Shown: one piece after another, positions 1 to 7,168 of the stretch
Position numbering within the stretch: position 1 is the stretch's first letter
Layout of the letters: every line of letters starts with the position of its first letter
Source: Giesbergeria sp.
Lineage (GTDB): Bacteria > Pseudomonadota > Gammaproteobacteria > Burkholderiales > Burkholderiaceae_C
Assembly (NCBI GenBank): GCA_017987055.1
Contig: JAGNUJ010000055.1
Location: forward strand, 1-9,961
Length of the DNA stretch: 9,961 nucleotides
Direction: 5' to 3'
Made by a program: the position numbers and the translations under genes
Notes under the pieces: generated by a model
The model's input: only the letters and a program-made list of their open reading frames with translations
The model's database searches: none
Told to the model about the DNA's origin: nothing

Positions 1-707
1 TTGTCTGAGGCCGCGACGGCAGTGGCGCGCTCGTCGAGCTGCGTCCAGTCGGCCTCGTTGCCTGCGGGCACGATGGCCTGCACCGGCCACGCCGAGGCGC
101 TGGCCCAGTAGCGGTCAAAGTCGGTGGCGCCAAAGTATTCGTCGCCCACATTGCGCCCGCCGACGATGCTGGCTTGGTTGTCGGCGGTGAACGATTTGTT
201 GTGCATGCGCCGATTGGCGCGATTGAAGTCGGTGACATAGCCCAGCGGCTTGGGCCAGCGCAGCACAAACGGGTTGAACAGCCGCACTTCTATTTGCGGG
301 TGCAGCGCCAGCGCCGCCAACTCACGGTCTAGGCCGGCAGTGCCGCCATCATCCAGCAGCAGGCGCACGCGCACACCGCGCTCTGCGGCTTGAGCGAGCG
401 CTTGCAGCAGCAGCGTGCCGGTGTGGTCGCCGCGCCAGATGTAGTACTGCACGTCCAAACTGCGCTCGGCAGCGCGCGCTAGCAACATGCGCGCGGCAAA
501 GGCTTCCAGCGGATCGACCAAGGCGTAGATGCCGCTCAACTGCGGGTGCAGCAGCAGTTGCGGCGCAATCGCCCGCCCCAGCCGCGTCTGCGCGCTTTGC
601 TGTGCGTCCAGCGCCGCAGAGGCCGGGCGCTCGGGCATGGCTGGCAGGGCGCAGCCGACCAGCAGCAGCGGCAACAGCAAGGCTGGGAGTGTGTGGAGCA
701 GGCGCAT
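1..707 (-). CDS. Phospholipase D / cardiolipin synthase C-like lipoprotein (partial, C-terminus beyond window)
   Basis: The first 235 codons of a phospholipase D superfamily protein are visible; the frame stays open to the window edge. Residues 1-19 form a lipoprotein signal peptide ending in the lipobox LVGC, with Cys19 as the predicted lipidated residue. A typical PLD N-terminal half follows: SLDVQYYIW (83-91), a GVRVRLLLDDGG strand (111-122), and the first HKD motif HNKSFTAD (His169, Lys171, Asp176), leading into IVGGRNVGDEYF. The family includes ClsC-type cardiolipin synthases and related envelope phosphodiesterases; the exact substrate cannot be told from half a protein. The second HKD motif would lie off the window. 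The start is supported by a GGGAG Shine-Dalgarno about 8 bases upstream. Oddity: after GDEYFGAT the sequence goes straight to DFDRYW, so the conserved DLDV...GPVV segment of relatives seems to be missing. Family assignment is firm; activity is doubtful. Confidence 0.88.
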   Translation of the reverse strand, partial: MRLLHTLPALLLPLLLVGCALPAMPERPASAALDAQQSAQTRLGRAIAPQLLLHPQLSGIYALVDPLEAFAARMLLARAAERSLDVQYYIWRGDHTGTLLLQALAQAAERGVRVRLLLDDGGTAGLDRELAALALHPQIEVRLFNPFVLRWPKPLGYVTDFNRANRRMHNKSFTADNQASIVGGRNVGDEYFGATDFDRYWASASAWPVQAIVPAGNEADWTQLDERATAVAASD

Positions 708-743
708 GGCGGTGTCTCCCAGACGGGAATCTTTTTAATTGAT

Positions 744-819
744 AGCTGCTAGCGCACGTATCTATTGGCTTTGAGCATTAATATTGGCTCAAAGCCAATA
801 GATACGTGCGCTAGTAGCT
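744..819. repeat. Near-perfect 33-bp inverted repeat (intergenic palindrome, repeat copy 1)
   Basis: The arms at 744-776 and 787-819 are reverse complements over 33 bases with one mismatch (748 versus 815, a G-U pair in plus-strand RNA). They enclose a 10-base AT-rich loop (777-786). The element fills most of the 136-bp gap between mrpG and the phospholipase D gene. Its core ctagcgcacgt recurs upstream of mrpA, so it belongs to a dispersed family. On the plus strand a T-rich run (823-832) follows the hairpin, so as an intrinsic terminator it would stop plus-strand transcription running antisense into mrp. On the minus strand no U-run follows, so any role for mrp mRNA would be 3'-end protection or Rho-related rather than classic termination. 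It probably also overlaps the promoter region of the downstream phospholipase D gene. Confidence 0.9.
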
Positions 820-843
820 CACTTTTTATTTTATCTGCATCGG

Positions 844-1227
844 TTAACGGTCAGTGCGGCTTTGGCTGTCTATGGGTGTGCTCAAGCTGGGCGGCACCTT
901 TTTACCCATTTGGCGGGCGCGAAATAAGCTGGCGCGCATCAAAAAGATGGTTGTGATTGGCACGGTGACGGCGATGAAGGCGGCTATCAGCAGCAGGTGG
1001 ATGGCCAGCCCGTGGCCGCGAAAAGAAAAGTACAGCAGCGCGCCATACATCACGCACCAGCAGCCCAGCGTGGCGATGATCGCCGGGGCGTGGACGCGCT
1101 CAAAAAAGCTGCGCAGCCTCAAGAGCCCAAACGAGCCCAGCAGCGCCACCAGCGCGCCCATCAGCACCAGCGCGGCAACGGTGATTTCTGCCCACAGCGG
1201 CAGCAGCGGTGGCAATGCATCGTTCAT
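844..1227 (-). CDS. mrpG: Mrp/Pha cation-proton antiporter subunit G
   Basis: A 127-residue small membrane subunit of the Mrp antiporter. Three hydrophobic segments are visible (about 12-35, 55-70 and 76-97). The family signature appears as GSFGLLRLRSFFERVHAPA (31-49), followed by a membrane segment and a polar, basic C-terminal tail that probably faces the cytoplasm. Length and layout match MrpG/PhaG. It is the last gene of the operon; its start codon overlaps the mrpF stop by 4 bases (ATGA), with a GAGG Shine-Dalgarno-like stretch inside the end of mrpF. MrpG is required for assembly of the full complex in studied systems, with no catalytic role of its own known to me. Twenty-five bases after its stop begins the large palindrome at 744-819. 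Confidence 0.93.
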   Translation of the reverse strand: MNDALPPLLPLWAEITVAALVLMGALVALLGSFGLLRLRSFFERVHAPAIIATLGCWCVMYGALLYFSFRGHGLAIHLLLIAAFIAVTVPITTIFLMRASLFRARQMGKKVPPSLSTPIDSQSRTDR

Positions 1228-1502
1228 TCGATGACCTCGCCGCGCAGCAAAAATTTGGCCATCGCGGTCGAGCCGACAAAACCCAGCACCGCTATCAATA
1301 GCGCCGCTTCAAAGTAGCTGCTGCTGTCGTCCATCAGCCCCAGCACCAGCATGACGAGCATGGCGTTTAAATACATGCAGTCCAGCGCCAACACGCGGTC
1401 TTGCGCGGCCGGGCCGATCAGCAGGCGTACCAAGGTAAAGGCCATCGCCAGCAGCAGCATCAGCAGCGCCAAGGGCAGCGCCCAAGACAAAATCGGCGTC
1501 AT
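1224..1502 (-). CDS. mrpF: Mrp/Pha cation-proton antiporter subunit F
   Basis: A 92-residue, very hydrophobic protein with three transmembrane segments (about 6-28, 37-57 and 63-85). Between the first two lies the conserved loop GPAAQDRVLALD (30-41), diagnostic of the MrpF/PhaF family. It is a structural membrane subunit of the Mrp complex. The start overlaps the mrpE stop by 4 bases, and a GGAG sits upstream inside the last codons of mrpE. Its own stop overlaps the mrpG start in the same way, so E, F and G are probably translated by coupled re-initiation. Nothing is truncated or unusual. Confidence 0.93.
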   Translation of the reverse strand: MTPILSWALPLALLMLLLAMAFTLVRLLIGPAAQDRVLALDCMYLNAMLVMLVLGLMDDSSSYFEAALLIAVLGFVGSTAMAKFLLRGEVIE

Positions 1503-1987
1503 TCAAAAATCTCCATCAGCGGGCGCTCGTAGCGCTGTTTGACGTGGGCGGCGATGGCGGCGGCGTCATCGACTTCCAGTACGTGCAGCAGCAACATGCT
1601 GCGGTCGAGCGAGAGCTCTGCCCACACCGTGCCGGGCGTGATGCAGACGATGGTCGCCAGCACCGCCAGCGCGTTGGGGTCGCGCAGTTGCAGTGGAATA
1701 TGCACAAAGTCGGCCGGATAGCGCGGCGCACCGGGCGACAGCAGTAGGCGAATCACGCCGATGTTCGATTGCACCGTGTCGGCCATCACCGCCAGTATCA
1801 GCCGCAGGATGACGCCGGGGCGGCGAATGCGCACCGGCAGCGGGCGCAGTCCTGCCGTCATTAAGGGTATGGCGATGGCCAGAATCACCGCCAGCAGCAG
1901 GTGACCGAGGCTGACGCTGTGGTTGAGCAGCAGCCACAGGCACAACAGCGCTACCGATAGCAGGGGGGTGGGCAGCAGGCGCTTCAT
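1499..1987 (-). CDS. mrpE: Mrp/Pha cation-proton antiporter subunit E
   Basis: A 162-residue subunit. The N-terminus carries hydrophobic segments (about 7-24 and 27-44), then a basic stretch and a conserved region ending in the family-typical CITPGTVWAEL (115-125). A soluble C-terminal domain follows (about 126-162), where LLLHVLEVDD resembles the MrpE cytoplasmic domain. The frame is open far upstream into mrpD, but the start at 1987 is preferred. It follows an AAGGAGAG Shine-Dalgarno at good spacing, overlaps the mrpD stop by 4 bases (ATGA), and gives the usual family length. MrpE is an accessory membrane subunit of the antiporter. Both flanking junctions imply translational coupling. Confidence 0.93.
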   Translation of the reverse strand: MKRLLPTPLLSVALLCLWLLLNHSVSLGHLLLAVILAIAIPLMTAGLRPLPVRIRRPGVILRLILAVMADTVQSNIGVIRLLLSPGAPRYPADFVHIPLQLRDPNALAVLATIVCITPGTVWAELSLDRSMLLLHVLEVDDAAAIAAHVKQRYERPLMEIFE

Positions 1988-3684
1988 GGTTTCTCTCCTT
2001 GGGCGGCTGGCGCTGGCACGGGTTTGGCCGACAAGATGGCGCGCACGTAGGTGTCGGGCGCGTGCAGTGCGTTGGCGGTGGCTTGGGCAAAGCGCATGGC
2101 TGGCGCGGCGGCGAAGGTCAGGCCGATGCAGGCGGCCAGCAGCGCGGCAATCGGCAGGCCCTCCAACACGCGCAGCTGCGGCGTCGGGCGGTCGTGCGCC
2201 GCCCAAAAGTGGCGAATGCCAGCGCGCGACAGCGCAATCAACGCCAGCAGGCCCGAAGCAATCAGCAGCGCCATAAACGTCCAACCAATCCAGCCCGGCC
2301 GCAGCCCGGCCGAGGAGCCTAGGCCCAGCGGGTTCAGCAGCGCCGTCAGCATGGTGACTTTGCCGACAAAGCCCGACAGCGGTGGCAGCCCGGCAATCAG
2401 CAGGGTGCAGGCCATGAACGACAGGCCGACAAACGCCGCAGCGGCGGGAATGGCGCGCCCGACCAGCACTTCTTCGTCGTCGTCCAAGTTGCTGCCGTCG
2501 GTCGGCACCAGTTCGGCGTTCAAAAACGGCGCGGCATCGGCGCGCGGCTCGTAGGGATCGGCGCTGTCGTCGCTATTTCTCCAGCGGTCGATGACGTCGC
2601 TGAGCAAAAACAGCGCGCACACCGCCAGCGTCGAGCTGGGCAGGTAATACAACATACCCGCCGTCAGGCCGTTCTGACCAAAGCCCATTGCCGCCAGCAA
2701 GGTGCCGGACGAGACGATGGCGGCGTAACCGGCCAAGTGCCCCAGCCGCTGCGAACCCAGCATGCCAATCGCACCAAAGGCCATCGTCACCATGCCGCCG
2801 CCGATCAGCCACAGCCCGCCAAACTGCGCCGACGCACCGGCCTCGCTGCCAAACACCAGCGTCCACAGCCGCAAAATGGCGTAGACCCCGACTTTGGTCA
2901 TGATGGCAAACAGCGCACCCACCGGCGCAGTCGCGGCGCTGTAGGCCGGCACCAGCCAGAAGTTGAGCGGCCAGACGGCGGCTTTGATCAGGAAGGCGGT
3001 CGCCAAAATGCCAGCGGCGGCGTGCAGCAGGCCTCGGTCGGCTTCTTCGACTTGAGCGACGCTCTGCGCCAAATCGGCCATGTTCAGCGTGCCAGTCAGG
3101 CCGTAGAGCATCGAGACGCCAATCAAAAACAGCGACGACGCAGCCAAGTTGATAGCAATGAAATGCAGCCCGGCCTGCACCCGCGCCCGGCCTGAGCCGT
3201 GCAGCAGCAGACCGTATGACGCGGCCAGCATGATTTCGAAAAATACGAACAGGTTGAACAGGTCAGCCGTCAAAAAAGCACCGCTCAAGCCCATCAGCTG
3301 AAACTGAAACAACGGGTGGTAATGCACCCCAGCGCGGTACCAGCGCGCCGAGCCGTACAGCGCCGCCGCCAGCCCGACAGCGCTGGTCAATACCAACATC
3401 AGCGCCGAGAGGCGATCGAGCGCCAGCGCAATGCCAAATGGTGCTGGCCAGTTGCCCGGCAAATAAACGCCCATCGTCGCTGGCTCGCCCTGCTGCTGTG
3501 CCCAGACCAATAAGGCGCAGGTAATCACCAAGCCCAGCAGCGTTGAGCCCAAGTTCAGTACCAGCTTGGTGCGGTGTTTTTCTTCAGGCAGCAGCAGCAT
3601 TACGGCAGCGCTTAGCAGCGGCAGCATGATGGGTGCCAGCATCAGGTGTGGCATCCATGCCGCTAAAAAGGTCGCTTCGCTCAT
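1984..3684 (-). CDS. mrpD: Mrp/Pha cation-proton antiporter subunit D (NuoM/NuoN-like)
   Basis: A 566-residue polytopic membrane protein, homologous to MrpD and to the proton-channel subunits of respiratory complex I. Motifs in order: DLFNLFVFFEIML with Glu150, FLIKAAVWPLNFWLVPAY with Lys234, and IMTKVG with Lys264. Acidic and lysine residues at such places form the ion path in this superfamily; equating each one with characterised residues is inference. Residues about 367-410 form a hydrophilic, strongly acidic insertion containing DDDEE, placed between membrane helices. I recall similar acidic loops in other betaproteobacterial MrpD proteins. GLPPLSGFVGKV (432-443) is another conserved helix. 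The start overlaps the mrpC stop by 4 bases and has no strong Shine-Dalgarno, so coupling to mrpC is likely. With MrpA it forms the ion-translocating core. Confidence 0.96.
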   Translation of the reverse strand: MSEATFLAAWMPHLMLAPIMLPLLSAAVMLLLPEEKHRTKLVLNLGSTLLGLVITCALLVWAQQQGEPATMGVYLPGNWPAPFGIALALDRLSALMLVLTSAVGLAAALYGSARWYRAGVHYHPLFQFQLMGLSGAFLTADLFNLFVFFEIMLAASYGLLLHGSGRARVQAGLHFIAINLAASSLFLIGVSMLYGLTGTLNMADLAQSVAQVEEADRGLLHAAAGILATAFLIKAAVWPLNFWLVPAYSAATAPVGALFAIMTKVGVYAILRLWTLVFGSEAGASAQFGGLWLIGGGMVTMAFGAIGMLGSQRLGHLAGYAAIVSSGTLLAAMGFGQNGLTAGMLYYLPSSTLAVCALFLLSDVIDRWRNSDDSADPYEPRADAAPFLNAELVPTDGSNLDDDEEVLVGRAIPAAAAFVGLSFMACTLLIAGLPPLSGFVGKVTMLTALLNPLGLGSSAGLRPGWIGWTFMALLIASGLLALIALSRAGIRHFWAAHDRPTPQLRVLEGLPIAALLAACIGLTFAAAPAMRFAQATANALHAPDTYVRAILSAKPVPAPAAQGEKP

Positions 3685-4064
3685 GCTGAGTCGCTTGGGT
3701 GGGACTGGTGGCGCGACTCGGGTGGCTCATTGCCATCGACGTGGTCGGTGCCCGAGAGTCCGCGCGAGGCCAACATCACCACTAAAAACAGCGCCGTCAT
3801 AGCAAAGCCAATCACGATGGCGGTCAGTACCAGTGCTTGCGGCATCGGGTCGGCGTAGTGCGCCAAGTCTTGCGCCACACCCGTTTGCAATACCGGCGCT
3901 TTGCCTGTCGCCAGTCCTAAGCGCCCCATGCTGAAGATAAACAAGTTGACGGCATACGACAGCAGCGCCAGTCCCATGATGATTTGAAAGGTGCGTGGGC
4001 GCAGCAGCAGCCACACGCCCGAGCTGGTCAACACGCCAATGGCCAGCGCCAATACCAGTTCCAT
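3681..4064 (-). CDS. mrpC: Mrp/Pha cation-proton antiporter subunit C (NuoK-like)
   Basis: A 127-residue membrane subunit homologous to NuoK of complex I. Three hydrophobic segments (about 2-20, 27-48 and 77-99) and the signature DPMPQALVLTAIVIG (72-86) identify it. The C-terminal 28 residues are polar and rich in His, Ser and Asp, and probably cytoplasmic. The ATG shares one base with the mrpA stop (TAATG), and an AAGGAG Shine-Dalgarno lies just upstream in the end of mrpA, so the start is well supported. Its stop overlaps the mrpD start by 4 bases. In Mrp complexes the C subunit lies beside A and D in the membrane core. Confidence 0.95.
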   Translation of the reverse strand: MELVLALAIGVLTSSGVWLLLRPRTFQIIMGLALLSYAVNLFIFSMGRLGLATGKAPVLQTGVAQDLAHYADPMPQALVLTAIVIGFAMTALFLVVMLASRGLSGTDHVDGNEPPESRHQSHPSDSA

Positions 4065-7024
4065 TACAGGGCTCCTTGTTCAGTCGCTGTAGCGTTGAGG
4101 CTGGCTTGGGCGGCAGCCGCTTCTTCGGCCAGCCGTGCGTGAAAGCGGTGGCCGCGCACCGATTGGTGCGCCAGCGAGGTCAATATCAACAGCGTCGCGC
4201 CCACCACCAGCAAATACACGCCAAGGTCAAAAAAGGTGGCGCTGGCCAAGTGAATCTCGCCAATCAGCGCCAGCGTGACATGGGCGGTGTGCGTAGTCAT
4301 AAACGGGTATCCCAGCAGCAGCGAGCCAAAGCCGGTCAGCAGCGCACAGAAAATGCCCACCGCAATCCAGCGGCGCGGATTCAGCGGCAAATGCGCCTCC
4401 ACCCACTGCGTGCCCGAGACGATGTATTGCAGCAGCAGCGCCACCGACATCACCAGCCCGGCGACAAAGCCGCCGCCCGGCTCGTTGTGGCCGCGCAAGA
4501 AAAAATACACCGACAGCAGCGTGGCAAACGGCAGCAGCAGCCGCACCAGCACCGCCGGCACCATCAGATAACCAACCGCCGTGTCCGCCGCTTGGCGCGG
4601 GTTAATCAAGTCGGTCACCAAGTCGGCCGGCAGTGCGCGCTGTTGCTCCGGCAAATCCATGATTTCAGGCGCGGGGCGAAAACGCCGCAGCAGCGCATAC
4701 ACCGTCAGCGCAACGATGCCGAGGACGACGATTTCGCCAAAGGTGTCAAAGCCGCGAAAGTCCACCAGCATCACGTTGACCACGTTGCTGCCGCCGCCGC
4801 CGCTCAGGGCGTTCTCTAAGAAAAAGGTCGAGGTGCTCTCAGCAAACGGGCGACTGAGCATGGCAAACGACAGCAGCGCCATGCCGCCACCGGTAATGAG
4901 CGCCAGCAGCAAATCGCGCAGCCGGCGCAGCTTGGTGCTGCGCTTTTGCACCGCTGCCCAACTGCTGCGCAGGTCTTCTTGGCGCTTGGGTAGCCAGCGC
5001 AGCCCCAGCAAAATCAACACCGTGGTGACGATTTCGACCACCAATTGCGTCAGTGCCAAGTCGGGCGCGGAGAACCATAAGAAGGTCACGCAAGTCACCA
5101 AGCCCGCACCGCCCATCAGCGCCAGTGCTGCCAAGCGGTGGTATTTGGCCTGCCACGCCGCTGCCACCGCGCAGACCATGCCAATGCCCCACAGCAGCAC
5201 AAAGCCCCACGACATCGGCAGGGCCGTGCGGTCGCCAATGTGCAGGCCACGCACCCACAGCGGCATCGCAGCCGCCGCCACGCTGGCGCAGACCAGCCAC
5301 AGCATTTGCCACTGCAAGCGCTGCGTGCCTAGCCAGCGCCGACCGTGGCGGCCAAAGCTGGAGAGAGCAGTCAGTAGCACCTCAAACGCCCGCTGCCCGC
5401 TGAGCTGGCTGACCAGCGGCGCGCTCTGCATCTGGCCGCGCGTGCGTTGCCAGCGCAGCAGCAGATACAAGGTGATGCCGCCCAGCATCGCCGCCACGCT
5501 CATGGCAAACGGCAGATTGAAGCCGTGCCACACCGCCAGACTGAACGGCGGCAGCACGCCACCCACCACCGGCAGCGCGGCAGCGTTCAGTGGCGCGCCC
5601 ACCGTCCACGCCGGGACGATGCCGACGACCAAGCAAGTCAGCACCAGCAGCTCGACTGGCACGCGCATCCAGTGCGGTGGCTCGTGCGGCTGCAAGGGCA
5701 AATCGGTCGCCGGTGGGCCGCAAAACACATCCAGCGTAAAACGCAGTGAATACGCCACGCTGAACATGCCGGCCACGGTGGCCAGCAGCGGCAGAGCGAT
5801 TTGCAGAAAGTCGCGCGTGTCCAAAAACACGGTTTCGGCAAAGAACATTTCTTTGGACAAAAAGCCGTTGAGCAGCGGCACCCCGGCCATCGCCGCTGCT
5901 GCCACCATCGCCAGCGTGGCGGTGACAGGCATCATCCGGCGCAGTCCCGACAGTCGGCGAATATCACGCGTACCGCTTTCGTGGTCCACGATGCCCACCG
6001 CCATGAACAGCGAAGCCTTGAAAGTGGCGTGGTTCATGATGTGGAACACGGCGGCGACGGCGGCCAGCGGGCTGTTCAAGCCCAGCAGCAACGTAATCAA
6101 GCCGAGGTGCGAAATCGTCGAGTACGCCAGCAAACCTTTCAGGTCGTGCTGGAACATGGCGACATAGCCGCCCAGCAACAGCGTACAAGCGCCCGCGCCG
6201 CCGACCAGCCAAAACCATTCCTCGGTGCCACTGAGCACCGGCCACAAGCGCGCTAACAAGAAAACCCCGGCTTTGACCATCGTGGCCGAGTGCAAATAGG
6301 CCGACACCGGCGTCGGCGCGGCCATGGCGTTGGGCAGCCAAAAGTGGAACGGAAACTGCGCGCTTTTGGTCAGCGCACCCAGCAAAATCAGCACCAGCGC
6401 TGGCAAATACAGTGCGTGGTCGCGCACCTGCTGGCCGGCCGCCAGCACGTGGTCGAGGTCATAACTGCCGACGATATGGCCGAGGATGAACATCCCCGCC
6501 AGCAGGCACAGCCCGCCGCTGCCGGTCACCGTCAGCGCCATGCGTGCGCCGCGCCGCGCGTCTTTGCGGTGGTGCCAGTAGCCAATCAAGAGGAAGGAAA
6601 ACAGGCTGGTCAGCTCCCAAAAAAACGCCAGCTGCAAGATGTTGCCCGAGAGCACCACGCCCATCATCGCGCCCATAAATGCCAAGAAAAACGCAAAAAA
6701 GCGCGGCACCGGGTCGTTGGGCGACATGTAGTAGCGCGCATACAGCACCACCAGCGCGCCAATGCCCAGCACCAACATGCAAAACATCCAGGCAAAGCCA
6801 TCCATGCGCACCACCAGGTTCAGCCCCAGCGCCGGCAGCCAGGTGATTTCTTGGCGCAGTACGCCGCCGTCGGCTATCTGCGGAAACAGCAGCGCCACCT
6901 GCACCGCGCAGCCCAGCGCAATCAGTCCGGCCAGTGTGGATTCGCTATTGCGCGCGTTCGACGGCAACACCGCCGCAATCAGGCTACCGAGAAAGGGCAG
7001 GAGGATGAGATAAATCAAAGGCAT
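4064..7024 (-). CDS. mrpA: Mrp/Pha cation-proton antiporter subunit A fused to subunit B
   Basis: A 986-residue polytopic membrane protein and the largest subunit of the Mrp (Pha/Mnh) antiporter, which exchanges cytoplasmic Na+ or K+ for external protons. The N-terminal half is NuoL-like: FFWELTSLFSFLL with Glu137, TKSAQFPFHFWLPNAM with Lys220, SAYLHSATMVKAG with His245 and Lys251, then NHATFKASLF. The MrpA-specific C-terminal region holds APDLALTQLVVEI (653-665) and DFRGFDTFGEI (755-765). From about residue 810 the MrpB domain begins (TAVGYLMVPAV, then HNEPGGGFVAG), so A and B are one polypeptide, as in proteobacterial PhaA. No separate mrpB is present. The gene opens the operon. No Shine-Dalgarno is visible before the ATG. 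Whether Na+ or K+ is preferred cannot be read from the sequence. Confidence 0.96.
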   Translation of the reverse strand: MPLIYLILLPFLGSLIAAVLPSNARNSESTLAGLIALGCAVQVALLFPQIADGGVLRQEITWLPALGLNLVVRMDGFAWMFCMLVLGIGALVVLYARYYMSPNDPVPRFFAFFLAFMGAMMGVVLSGNILQLAFFWELTSLFSFLLIGYWHHRKDARRGARMALTVTGSGGLCLLAGMFILGHIVGSYDLDHVLAAGQQVRDHALYLPALVLILLGALTKSAQFPFHFWLPNAMAAPTPVSAYLHSATMVKAGVFLLARLWPVLSGTEEWFWLVGGAGACTLLLGGYVAMFQHDLKGLLAYSTISHLGLITLLLGLNSPLAAVAAVFHIMNHATFKASLFMAVGIVDHESGTRDIRRLSGLRRMMPVTATLAMVAAAAMAGVPLLNGFLSKEMFFAETVFLDTRDFLQIALPLLATVAGMFSVAYSLRFTLDVFCGPPATDLPLQPHEPPHWMRVPVELLVLTCLVVGIVPAWTVGAPLNAAALPVVGGVLPPFSLAVWHGFNLPFAMSVAAMLGGITLYLLLRWQRTRGQMQSAPLVSQLSGQRAFEVLLTALSSFGRHGRRWLGTQRLQWQMLWLVCASVAAAAMPLWVRGLHIGDRTALPMSWGFVLLWGIGMVCAVAAAWQAKYHRLAALALMGGAGLVTCVTFLWFSAPDLALTQLVVEIVTTVLILLGLRWLPKRQEDLRSSWAAVQKRSTKLRRLRDLLLALITGGGMALLSFAMLSRPFAESTSTFFLENALSGGGGSNVVNVMLVDFRGFDTFGEIVVLGIVALTVYALLRRFRPAPEIMDLPEQQRALPADLVTDLINPRQAADTAVGYLMVPAVLVRLLLPFATLLSVYFFLRGHNEPGGGFVAGLVMSVALLLQYIVSGTQWVEAHLPLNPRRWIAVGIFCALLTGFGSLLLGYPFMTTHTAHVTLALIGEIHLASATFFDLGVYLLVVGATLLILTSLAHQSVRGHRFHARLAEEAAAAQASLNATATEQGAL

Positions 7025-7124
7025 GAGCGGCGCATTTTAGCGATAAGCCAATATAAGCTATTAAAAAGTGAGCTTCTAGCGCACGTGTTTATTGGGATAG
7101 AGGCTATTTTTATCTAATTTAAAC
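7025..7124 (-). promoter_or_regulatory. AT-rich leader upstream of mrpA; promoter unresolved
   Basis: This roughly 100-bp stretch between the comEA terminator and mrpA must hold the operon's promoter if the terminator works. It is clearly more AT-rich than its surroundings. On the minus strand, -10-like hexamers TATATT (7055 down to 7050) and TAAAAT (7039 down to 7034) are visible, but neither has a TTGACA-like partner at 16-18 bases. Most of the region is occupied by a copy of the intergenic repeat. No ribosome-binding site lies in front of the mrpA ATG. The promoter assignment is weak. Confidence 0.3.
7063..7105. repeat. Diverged copy 2 of the intergenic repeat, upstream of mrpA
   Basis: Positions 7063-7095 match the reverse complement of 795-827 at 30 of 33 bases, including the shared blocks aaaaagtgagct and ctagcgcacgt. 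This copy is not a long palindrome. Instead it can form an imperfect 8-bp stem, agcttcta (7071-7078) with tagaggct (7098-7105), around a 19-base loop. The form resembles, from memory, short stem-loop repeats common between genes in Comamonadaceae. Confidence 0.8.
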
Positions 7125-7125
7125 G

Positions 7126-7147
7126 CAAAAAACCCGCCGTGGCGGGT
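7126..7147 (-). terminator. Intrinsic terminator of comEA
   Basis: On the minus strand a GC-rich hairpin (acccgcc at 7147-7141 pairing with ggcgggt at 7138-7132, very short loop) is followed directly by a run of six T. It begins 22 bases after the comEA stop. This is a classic Rho-independent terminator; it separates comEA from the mrp operon. Confidence 0.93.
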
Positions 7148-7168
7148 GTGCGCGAGAGCGAAAGTGGC

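Noticed and set aside
744..819. Palindrome as the standard intrinsic terminator of the mrp operon
   Set aside because: In the direction of mrp transcription no U-run follows the stem; the T-rich side lies on the other strand.
765..956. Small plus-strand open frame starting in the palindrome
   Set aside because: It starts at a TTG inside the repeat, runs antisense into mrpG and shows no ribosome-binding site or domain.
1988..2284. Upstream extension of mrpE in the same frame
   Set aside because: It overlaps conserved mrpD sequence, gives nonsense composition, and the start at 1987 has a good Shine-Dalgarno and normal family length.
4400..4560. Frequent CAG/CAGCAG runs as a triplet-repeat array
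   Set aside because: They are scattered short runs reflecting Leu (CTG) codons on the coding strand, not a true tandem array.
3995..4819. Plus-strand open frame of 274 codons overlapping mrpA and mrpC
   Set aside because: Composition dominated by Gln, His and Arg, typical of the antisense of a hydrophobic membrane protein; no motif and no ribosome-binding site of note.
4581..6167. Long open frame (528 codons) on the plus strand, antisense to mrpA
   Set aside because: Its protein is rich in Ser, Thr, Arg and Pro with no recognisable domain, and the opposite strand encodes an unmistakable MrpA. It is a by-product of GC-rich codon use.
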